15,368 nt of DNA. Source: Actinomycetota bacterium. Its GTDB lineage: Bacteria > Actinomycetota > Acidimicrobiia > IMCC26256 > JACDBD01. The notes under the pieces are model-generated. The model saw nothing but the letters and a program-made list of their open reading frames with translations. It made no database searches and was not told the DNA's origin. Shown one piece after another: positions 1 through 7,400 of the stretch. Where the stretch lies: contig JACDBD010000162.1 of assembly GCA_013695115.1 (NCBI GenBank), positions 1 to 15,368 on the forward strand, given 5' to 3'. The translations under genes and the position numbers were made by a program. Within the stretch, counting starts at the first letter, position 1. Every line of letters starts with the position of its first letter.

Positions 1-1
1 A

Positions 2-1087
2 TCAAGCGACGCTGGCGGCTCTCGTCCGCCCGCCGGCACGACGGCGCCGCTGACCGGGACCGGGGCGCGGCCGACGGCGGGGCCACCAACGTCGGGCGGC
101 TCCGCGGACGCCCGGATCGCGCGCGAAGTCGGTAATGAGGTCGTTGACCTCGTCGGGCCGCTCGAACATGAGCATGTGGCCGGCGCTCTTGAACACCTCG
201 AGGCGTGCGCCCGGGACGAGCTCGGCGATGCGACGCGACTCCGACGGCGGCGCGATGAGGTCGGCGCTCCCCGACATGACCAGGGTCGGGAGGGCGATGT
301 TGGGCAGTTCTTCGGTCAGATCGAGACCGAGCAGCGCGCTGATCGCGGGGCTGCTCTGGGCACGGTGGCACGACGCGATCATCTGCCGGTTGAGCTCGAC
401 GTGGCTGGGCTGCGGATCGCGCCCGAACCCGATGCGGGCGAGGAGAAACCCGAAGTTGGGCTGGGTGAAGAGCCCGCCGGCGTCGAGCCGGCCCTCGGCG
501 ACCCGTTCGATCGCACAGCGCAGCCGCCGGGAGCCGCTGATGTGCGTCTTGGCCAGCGTCGACATCAGCACGAGCCCGCGCACCCGCTTGGCCGCGAACT
601 TGGGGTGGTTGATGGCGAGCGCCTGGGCGGCGACGCCACCCATCGAGTGGCCGACGACCGTCACGTCCCGCAGGTCGAGTGCCTCGATGACCGCCTTGAT
701 GTCCTCACCCAGGTTCTCGACCGAGTGGCCCGAGGTGCCGCACTCGGATTCGCCGTGGCCGCGGGAATCGAAGGCCACGACCCGCAGCCCCCGCTCGGGC
801 AGCTCCTCGAACTGCTTGAACCACAGCCGCACGTTCAGGGTGACGCCGTGCGCGAACAGCACGACCGGCCCCTCGCCCCGGCTGATCGTGTAGATGCTGC
901 CGCCGTCGTGGCTCGGGATCCGACGGGCGGAGTCGTTCGGCGGCGTGAGCTCGCGCCCGGCGTCGGGGTCGGGCTTACGCCGGACGCCCGCGACGACGGC
1001 CCGCTCGGCCGCGTACGCGGCTCCGGCGACGCCGCCGGCGATCCCGGCGCCCCGCAGGGCCCGCTGCCACCACGGCCGCGTGCTCAC
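2..1087 (-). CDS. alpha/beta hydrolase, N-terminally anchored, Arg-rich tail
   Basis: Alpha/beta-hydrolase-fold enzyme of 361 residues from the chosen GTG start; substrate unknown. The fold shows as an oxyanion-type FAHG motif (about residues 78-81), the strand and turn VVAFDSRGHGES (about 104-115), the nucleophile elbow GHSMGG with Ser148, an acid in SGSADLI (Asp276) and the catalytic His in SAGHM (His304). Residues 10-32 are Ala/Gly-rich and hydrophobic and could be a membrane anchor or uncleaved signal. The start at 1087 is preferred because its GTGA overlaps the alr stop by 4 bases; an in-frame GTG at 1123 would add 12 residues, and neither has a strong Shine-Dalgarno. It is last in the minus operon. 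In Streptomyces-like genomes a hydrolase commonly follows alr, so the position is conserved even though the role is not known. The last ~30 residues are Arg/Pro-rich and may not be the native tail. Confidence 0.85.
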   Translation of the reverse strand: MSTRPWWQRALRGAGIAGGVAGAAYAAERAVVAGVRRKPDPDAGRELTPPNDSARRIPSHDGGSIYTISRGEGPVVLFAHGVTLNVRLWFKQFEELPERGLRVVAFDSRGHGESECGTSGHSVENLGEDIKAVIEALDLRDVTVVGHSMGGVAAQALAINHPKFAAKRVRGLVLMSTLAKTHISGSRRLRCAIERVAEGRLDAGGLFTQPNFGFLLARIGFGRDPQPSHVELNRQMIASCHRAQSSPAISALLGLDLTEELPNIALPTLVMSGSADLIAPPSESRRIAELVPGARLEVFKSAGHMLMFERPDEVNDLITDFARDPGVRGAARRWWPRRRPRPGPGQRRRRAGGRTRAASVA

Positions 1088-2205
1088 GTGTACCGCCGCG
1101 GCACGCGCGGGCCGATGTTGCACACGATCTCGTAGGCGATCGTGCCCATGCGGTCACCCCACTCGGCCGCGGTGACCTCCTCGTCACCCTGCCGTCCGAT
1201 CAAGACCACCTCGTCACCCACGTCCACCTCGTCGTCGCCGACGTCCACCATCAGCTGGTCCATGGTCACCGTGCCGGCCAGGGGCCGCCGGCGCCCACCC
1301 ACCAGCACTTCGCCGCCGGCCGCGGCGAGGCCCCGCGGGACCCCGTCGGCGTAGCCGACCGGGACCGTCGCGACTCGTCCGGGCCGGTCCATGGAATAGC
1401 GCAGCCCGTACGAGAGGCGGGAACCGGCGGGCAGCTCCTTGACATGGGTCACATGGGAGCGGAAGGCCAACGCGGGGCGCAGAGTCACCCGTCCGGCGAG
1501 TGCGGAGGACGGCGGGGTGCCGTAGGTGGCGATCCCGGCGCGCGCCAGGTCGTAGCGGGCCTCGGGGAACGCGAGCAGGCCGGCCGAGTTGGCCGCGTGC
1601 ACCAGCGGCGGGCGGAGGCCGTGGGCGTCGAGATCGGCGAGCACGCGCTCGAATCGGGCGATCTGCTCGGCCGTGTAAGGGTTGTCGGGCTCATCGGCGA
1701 CCGCGAAGTGCGTGCACACGCCCTCGAGGCGGAGCTCGTCCCGCGCCGCGATTGCCTCGGCCCGGGCCAGCGCGTCGGCGGGGAGGCAGCCGACGCGGTG
1801 CATGCCGGTGTCGACCTTCAGGTGCACGGGCAGCGGCTCGTCGCGCGCGTCGGCGGCGACCGCCTTGGCGAGCGCCTCGATGGCGGGGGCCGAGTAGACG
1901 ATCGGCGTGAGTCGCAGCGCCACGACCTCGGCGGCGGCCGCGACCGGCGGTTCGGATAGCAGCATCACCGGGGCGTCGATCCCCGCCGACCGGAGCTCGT
2001 CGCCCTCCTCCACGAGCGCGACGCCGAGCCAGGTGGCGCCGGCGTCGAGGGCCGCGCGCGCAACCGGGACCGCGCCGTGCCCGTAGCCATCGGCCTTCAC
2101 CACGGTCATGAGCGCGGCCGGGCGGGCGGCCTCGAGGAGGGCGCCCACGTTGGCACGAATCGCGTCGAGGGCAACGTCGCACCACGTGGGGCGGTGCTGG
2201 TCCAT
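1084..2205 (-). CDS. alr: alanine racemase
   Basis: PLP-dependent racemase making D-alanine from L-alanine for peptidoglycan; cytosolic homodimer; 373 residues, normal for the family. The N-terminal TIM-barrel carries the PLP lysine in VVKADGYGHG (Lys37). LKVDTGMHRVG (129-139) holds the conserved Arg137 region. The C-terminal beta domain carries the second catalytic base in RLSYG (Tyr266) and the substrate-site motif TMDQLMVDVG (314-323). ATG at 2205 starts one base after the upstream CBS gene's stop and gives a normal N-terminus (MDQHRPTWCDVAL). The frame stays open further upstream, but that would overlap the CBS gene by about 80 bases and add no family sequence. No strong Shine-Dalgarno is visible, so translation is probably coupled to the CBS gene. 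The 3' end overlaps the hydrolase start by 4 bases. Confidence 0.96.
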   Translation of the reverse strand: MDQHRPTWCDVALDAIRANVGALLEAARPAALMTVVKADGYGHGAVPVARAALDAGATWLGVALVEEGDELRSAGIDAPVMLLSEPPVAAAAEVVALRLTPIVYSAPAIEALAKAVAADARDEPLPVHLKVDTGMHRVGCLPADALARAEAIAARDELRLEGVCTHFAVADEPDNPYTAEQIARFERVLADLDAHGLRPPLVHAANSAGLLAFPEARYDLARAGIATYGTPPSSALAGRVTLRPALAFRSHVTHVKELPAGSRLSYGLRYSMDRPGRVATVPVGYADGVPRGLAAAGGEVLVGGRRRPLAGTVTMDQLMVDVGDDEVDVGDEVVLIGRQGDEEVTAAEWGDRMGTIAYEIVCNIGPRVPRRYT

Positions 2206-2206
2206 C

Positions 2207-2674
2207 TCAGGTCGTGGCAGCGAGATGGCGGACGAGGTCGCCCCGGGCGACGATGCCGACCAGCTTGCCGCCCTCGACCACGGGGACATGGGTGATCTCC
2301 CGATCGTGCATCAGCGTGGCCACGTGCTCGAGGGTGTCGTCGGGTGAGACGGTGGCGAACTCGGTCTCCATCGCGTCGTCGACGATCGCGCCCGCGGCCT
2401 TCTTGAGCTCGTCCTCGAACCGGTGGAGCGCCGACGGCAGCACGAAGTCGGCGCCGAGGAAGGTGATCGCGGTCGGGACGTGCACGTTGGCCTCGGAGAG
2501 TATGAGGTCCTCGTCCCGCAGGAGCCCGACGAGGTTCCCCGACGCGTCGACGACGGGCGCGGCCCCGATCCTGTCGGCCGCGAGCACGTCGGCCGCCTCC
2601 TCGACCGTCTGGTCGGGGCGCAAGGTCACCACCTTCGTGCTCATCACGTCGCGCACGGGCGTGCTGCTCGGCAT
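2207..2674 (-). CDS. two-CBS-domain protein
   Basis: Small 155-residue soluble protein made of two CBS domains and nothing else. CBS1 spans about 7-60 (VRDVMSTKVVTLRPDQTV ... VGLLRDEDLI). CBS2 spans about 97-153 (IVDDAMETEFATVSPDDTL ... LVGIVARGDLVRH). A linker at 61-95 contains FLGADFVLPSALHRFEDEL. CBS pairs (Bateman modules) usually bind adenine nucleotides such as AMP, ATP or S-adenosylmethionine and regulate a partner; no catalytic domain is present. The ATG at 2674 lies 3 bases after the nnrDE stop and has a good Shine-Dalgarno (2682-2687). Its place between nnrDE and alr suggests co-expression with cofactor repair and cell-wall genes. What it senses or controls cannot be read from the sequence. 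Confidence 0.9.
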   Translation of the reverse strand: MPSSTPVRDVMSTKVVTLRPDQTVEEAADVLAADRIGAAPVVDASGNLVGLLRDEDLILSEANVHVPTAITFLGADFVLPSALHRFEDELKKAAGAIVDDAMETEFATVSPDDTLEHVATLMHDREITHVPVVEGGKLVGIVARGDLVRHLAATT

Positions 2675-2677
2675 CGA

Positions 2678-4081
2678 TCAGTCCTCCGGGGCCGCGATCT
2701 CGCGCAGCGTAGGCGGGATGGCCGCGATGAGGTCCCTCGCAATCAGGCCCTCGTGCCCGGCCAGGTCACCGGCCCGCCCGTGGACCCAGGCTGCGCCCGC
2801 GGCGGCGCGAAATGCATCCGCGCCGCTGGCAACGAAGCCGCCGACGATGCCGGACAGCACGTCACCGGTGCCGGCGGTGGCGAGCCACGGCCCCCCGGTC
2901 GGGTTGATCGCGGCCCGGCCGCCCGGCTCGGCGACCACCGTTCGCGGCCCCTTGAGGAGCACGATGGCCCCCGAGCGCTCCGCCAACCCGCGGGCGGCCG
3001 CGATGCGATCGTCTCCGACGCGCGCACCGGCCAGGCGTTCGTACTCACCCTCGTGGGGCGTCACGATGGTCGCGTCGCTCCGCGCCTCGAGCGGTGACAG
3101 ATCGCCCGCCATCGCGTTCAGGCCATCGGCATCCAACACGAGTGGCACCGGCGCCTTGGCCACGAGCTCGCGCACACCGGCGGCGATGCGCTCGTGGCGA
3201 CCGAGACCGGGCCCGACGACCAGGGTGCGGAACCGCTCGACATGCTCGAGCGCGTCGGTGACCTCGGCCAGGTCCTTCGTGATGACCTCGCTCGGCGGGG
3301 TGGAGACCGCTCCTCCCGGCCCCGGAATGCAACACCAGACGATCCCGGCTCCGGCGCGCATGGCGGCATGGCTGACCATCAGGGCCGCCCCGGTCATGCC
3401 GGCCGATCCGCCGACGACCATCACCCCCGACTCCCACTTGTGGGCGGAGGGCCAGCGCCACGTCAACCCGTACAGGTCGTCGGGCTCGGTCACGCCGATC
3501 GTCGGTTCGCCGATGTCGATCCCGATGTCTGCAACCTCGATCCGCCCGGCGGAGAAGTCTCCGGGCGGGAAGAGCAGGCCCGGCTTCAACGCGGCGAACG
3601 TCACTGTCGTCTCGGCGCGAACCGACAAGCCCCGCATCTCACCGGTCAAGCCGTCGATTCCCGAGGGGATGTCGACGGCGACCACGGGAACTCCGGCCGC
3701 GGACAGCTGGCCGGACACCCAGTCGGCGTCTTCGGGTAGCTGACCCCGGAAGCCGGTCCCGAACATTGCGTCGACGGCCACGTCGGCCCGCTGTATCTGT
3801 CCCTGGCAGCGGTCACGGTCGAGGCCGTCCTTCAGCTCGAGCACGTCGACGTGCATGCCCCAGCCCCGCAGCACCCGGGCCGCTACCAGCCCGTCGCCGC
3901 CGTTGTTGCCCTTCCCGCACACGACGACGGCGCGCTCGCCGTAGGTGCCGCCGCAGAGCCGCCGCACCGCCCACGCCACCGCGCGCCCCGCCCGCTCCAT
4001 GAGCACCTCGACCGGCGTGCCCGCCGCGACCGTGCGGCGATCGGCCTCGGCCATCTGCTCGGGCGTGAGGACGGGTTGCAT
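2678..4081 (-). CDS. nnrDE: bifunctional NAD(P)HX epimerase / ADP-dependent NAD(P)HX dehydratase
   Basis: Fused repair enzyme for hydrated NADH and NADPH: the epimerase interconverts the R and S hydrates, and the dehydratase restores NAD(P)H from the S form using ADP (ATP in eukaryotes). 467 residues. The N-terminal YjeF_N half (about 1-210) shows the Rossmann-like VVCGKGNNGGDG (53-64), DAMFGTGFRG (104-113) and the active-site region VDIPSGIDGLTG (136-147). The C-terminal ribokinase-like half (about 215-460) shows VVGGSAGMTGAA, VLDADGLNAM (315-324), TPHEGEYERL (341-350), KGPRTVV and the nucleotide-site GPWLATAGTGDVLSG (397-411). Both halves look complete. It starts 13 bases after acpS ends and is followed after 3 bases by the CBS gene. 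Only a weak G-rich ribosome site precedes the ATG. Confidence 0.95.
   Translation of the reverse strand: MQPVLTPEQMAEADRRTVAAGTPVEVLMERAGRAVAWAVRRLCGGTYGERAVVVCGKGNNGGDGLVAARVLRGWGMHVDVLELKDGLDRDRCQGQIQRADVAVDAMFGTGFRGQLPEDADWVSGQLSAAGVPVVAVDIPSGIDGLTGEMRGLSVRAETTVTFAALKPGLLFPPGDFSAGRIEVADIGIDIGEPTIGVTEPDDLYGLTWRWPSAHKWESGVMVVGGSAGMTGAALMVSHAAMRAGAGIVWCCIPGPGGAVSTPPSEVITKDLAEVTDALEHVERFRTLVVGPGLGRHERIAAGVRELVAKAPVPLVLDADGLNAMAGDLSPLEARSDATIVTPHEGEYERLAGARVGDDRIAAARGLAERSGAIVLLKGPRTVVAEPGGRAAINPTGGPWLATAGTGDVLSGIVGGFVASGADAFRAAAGAAWVHGRAGDLAGHEGLIARDLIAAIPPTLREIAAPED
2682..2687 (-). promoter_or_regulatory. Shine-Dalgarno of the CBS gene
   Basis: GGAGGA on the minus strand, 7 bases before the ATG at 2674. 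It lies inside the last codons of nnrDE and is the strongest ribosome binding site inside the operon. It fixes the CBS start and suggests independent initiation rather than only coupling. Confidence 0.75.
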
Positions 4082-4094
4082 CGCCGGGCCCCGG

Positions 4095-4499
4095 TCAGCC
4101 GAGGGCGACGGCCACCGCCATGGCCATCGAGTCGGTGTGGGTGAGCGACAGGTGCCAGCCGGTCACGCCTTGCTCCTCGGCGAGCGCGGCCGCCTTGCCC
4201 CGCAGCACCAGCTGGGGGGCGCCGCTGCGACGCCGCGCCACTTCCACATCGCGCAGCTTGAACGCGCCCAGCCCCACTCCGAGCGCCTTCATCACCGCCT
4301 CCTTGGCCGCGAACCGAACCGCCAGCCGCGGCACCGGGTCGCGGTGACGCTCGGCGTAGGCGCGCTCGTCGTCGCTGAACAGCCGCTGCCCGAGCTTCTT
4401 CCGGCGTTTCATTGCCAGCCGGAACCGATCGACCTCGACGAGGTCCGTCCCGACCCCCACGACCCGCTCCCCGACCAGGCTCGCGACCGGGATCGTCAC
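4095..4499 (-). CDS. acpS: holo-[acyl-carrier-protein] synthase
   Basis: Transfers 4'-phosphopantetheine from CoA to the serine of acyl carrier protein, switching on fatty-acid synthesis; cytosolic, usually a trimer. 134 residues, typical of AcpS. The metal-binding Asp is in GVGTDLVEVDR (Asp19), the second ligand in VRFAAKEAVMKAL (Glu67), and the C-terminal signature is HLSLTHTDSMAMA (116-128). The GTG start at 4499 overlaps the stop of the upstream GlmS-like gene by 4 bases (GTGA) and has a Shine-Dalgarno GGAG 6 bases away, which settles the start although the N-terminus is about 10 residues longer than in minimal AcpS proteins. AcpS between GlmS and NnrD is the usual actinobacterial order. 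Confidence 0.95.
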   Translation of the reverse strand: MTIPVASLVGERVVGVGTDLVEVDRFRLAMKRRKKLGQRLFSDDERAYAERHRDPVPRLAVRFAAKEAVMKALGVGLGAFKLRDVEVARRRSGAPQLVLRGKAAALAEEQGVTGWHLSLTHTDSMAMAVAVALG

Positions 4500-7400
4500 C
4501 GGGCGCTCCAGCGGTCGGCCAGCTCCGCTACCGGCTCGGTGAGGAGGTCGACGACGTCGAAGTCGGCCAGACGGGCGTCGTCGAAGGCGGGCTCGGTCTC
4601 GGTCACCACGTCCTTCAGCGCGGCGTAGCGGCCTCGGTAACCCTGGAGCACGCCGCGGGCGGCCTCGGGCGCCAGCCGGTCGCGGAACGCCACGTGCAGC
4701 AGCGTCAGGCCGGTCGCCTGGGTCCCCTTGACCTCGGGCACGATGATCATCGTGCGCTGGTCGAAGCGGCCGCGCGCCACCGTCACCTCGCGTTCAGTGG
4801 CGACCCGGTGCTTCGTCCCTCGCAGCACCGGGCTGCGGTCGGTGCGCGACGACAGGTCGGCGGAGATGCCGCCCCGGTCAACCACGTGAATAGTGGCGTC
4901 GTCGCCGGCGAGGTGGCCCTCGATCCGGTAGCGGGTGAACCCGGTGACGTGGTCGACCGCGGGCTCGAGGTCGGCCAGCGTGCGCAGGGCCCGGTAGCTG
5001 AGGCTGTCGCGGGCGACCCCGGCCGCGAGCACCTCCTGCACCAGCGGCACCTGGAGCAGGGTCTCGTCCGAGCGGGAGATCCCGACCGTCACCGTCTTGG
5101 CCTGGTGCTTGATCGCGTCGACCGGTCGGGTCAGCTCGCCGATGCCCTGGGTGAGCGCGGCGGTGAGGTCCTCGACGACCGTGCTGGGCGTGCCGACCTT
5201 GCCGTGCTCGATCTGGTACGAGTCGAGCGCGACGCCGCCGGTGGCGTAGCGCAGCAGCGACGCCAGCCGCACCGCGGTGCTGGCCTCGAGGTGGCCGTCG
5301 TAGCCGGAGGCGCGCAGACCGTCGAAGTAGCGCCCCGCCGGTGCCTCGAGCTCGGGGCCGAGCCGCTCCAAGAGCTCGGGGGCGGGCCCGGCGCCGTCGC
5401 GCGACACCTCGGCTTCGATCGCCATACGCGCTTGCCGCAGTGGCAGTGCCGACGCGTCGATCGCCAGCGCGGCTTCGTAGCCGAACAGGTGCCCCGCGAC
5501 GGTGGCGAGCACGAACCCGAGTGCGGGGTGTGCCGCGGGAACCGTGATCGTCTCGACCGCGGCCTGGAAGCGCTGCTCCCCCTCCGTTGCGATCACGAGC
5601 GGGGTCGCCCGATGGGCCCGGTAGATCTCCACCTCCTTGGCCACGTCGTCGGCGTTGGAGCCCGACAGGCCCGGGGCGCACACGAGGACCATCGGCTCGG
5701 CCGAGAGGTCGATGTGCTTCTTGTCCTCGGTCACGTCACACGAGATCGACTTGTAACAGAGCTCGGAGAGCTTGATCCGGATCTCGCTGGCGGCGATGCG
5801 GTTGGCGCCGTTGCCGACGACGGCCCAGTAGCGATGCGAGGGGGCGTGGCGCTGGGCGATCTCGGCGATCGCGGGACGGCGGTCGACGACCGCGCGCATG
5901 GCGTCGGGCAGCTCGCGCAGGCCGGTCAGCAGCTCGTGCTCGCGCTCGTCGTCGCTGGCGCCCGCCTCGCGGGCCAGCGCCAGCGCGAGGAGGAACCCAG
6001 CCGCGATCTGCGAGTAGAACGCCTTGGTCGAGGCCACGCTCATTTCGACGTCGCGTCCGTCCGACGTGAACAGCACCCCGTCCGACCGGTCGACGATGTC
6101 GCTGTTGCGCCGGTTCACGATCGACACGACCGCGGCTTTCCGCGACCGGGCGAGGTCGATGGTCCGGTTGGTGTCGGTCGTCGTCCCGCTCTGGCTGATC
6201 GCGATCACGAGCGTGTCCGACATGTCGTCGCGCAATCCGAACCCGGAGAGCTCGGTGGCGGGGAGCGCCGACACCGCGAGCGAGTCGCCCGCCGCCCTCG
6301 CGAGAGCGGCGGCCAGGCTCTGGCCGGCGATGGCGGCGGTGCCCTGGCCGATCACGACGACCCGGCAGATCGTGCCGTCGCGCAACTTGGCCGTCAGCCC
6401 TTCGGGGAGGGTCTCGGGCCCGAGCGCGACGCGCCGGACGCCGTCGTCGTCTGCGATCTTGCCCCGCAACGTCTTGCGGAACGACGCCGGCGCCTCCGAG
6501 ATCTCCTTGAGCAGGAAGTGGGGGTACTCGCCCCGGTCGATGTCGCGGGTGGTGATCTCGGCCCGCTGGAGCTCCGCCGCTGCGACCGGCAACTCGGCGC
6601 CGTCGTACCCGAGCCGCTGGATGCCGTCCACCCTCCCTGCACCGCGGGCGTCGAGCACGACGATCTGGCCCCGGGTCGCGCTGGCACGGGCGGGGTCGGC
6701 GGGCGTCTCGCCGTCCATGCGCAGGTAGACGGGAGTCTCCTCGACCAAGCCGTAGGGCTCGCTCGCCGCCACGAAGCAATCCTCGGCCAGCCCGACGTAC
6801 AAGGCCTGGCCGCTGCCCCGCAGCGCGAGCAGGATCCGATCGGGCTCGACCGCCGACTGGGCTGCGATCGCGACCGACCCCTCGAGCCCCGAGACCGTCG
6901 CCCGGAACGCCTCATCGAGCGCGGCGCCCGCGGCGGCGCGGCGCGAGACGAGGGTGGGGATGACCTTGGCGTCGGTCGTGATCTCGGCCGGGATGTCGAG
7001 CGCCTCGACCGCCTTGAGGTCGGCGTAGTTGTCGACGTCGCCGTTGAGCGCGGCGGTGACGTAGGGGCCGTCGCTGCGCCCCTGCTCTTCCTGGTTGAGC
7101 GGATGGGCGTTGGGCTCGGAGATGATCCCGACGCTGGCCCAACGGGTGTGCGCGAGCACGACGGCGTGCGCGTTCTCCGCGTCCAGCGCGACGTGGAGCA
7201 GAATGTCGTCGCGCATAGCGTCGCGGATCGCGGCGGTGTTGTCGCCGAGCTCGCCGATCTCGGCCGCCGCCTTGTACACGAGGCTGAGACAGCCGTCGCG
7301 ACTCCGGGCCGAACGCGAGCCGAACAGTGGATCGCCGGCGCGCTCTTCGAGGAGCCGGGCGATCGCGGGGTCGCTCAGGTCGAGGCCGTGATCACGAACG

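Noticed and set aside
1088..1123. Earlier GTG start for the alpha/beta hydrolase
   Set aside because: It would overlap alr by about 40 bases; the GTG at 1087 makes a standard 4-base overlap. Neither has a strong ribosome site, so the earlier start is not fully excluded.
2206..2289. Upstream extension of alr (28 extra codons)
   Set aside because: It would overlap the CBS gene and adds Ser-rich sequence absent from Alr; the ATG at 2205 gives the normal N-terminus.
2214..3743. 509-codon plus-strand open frame opposite nnrDE and the CBS gene
   Set aside because: Ser/Pro/Arg-rich composition typical of an antisense shadow; the minus strand encodes complete, recognisable proteins.
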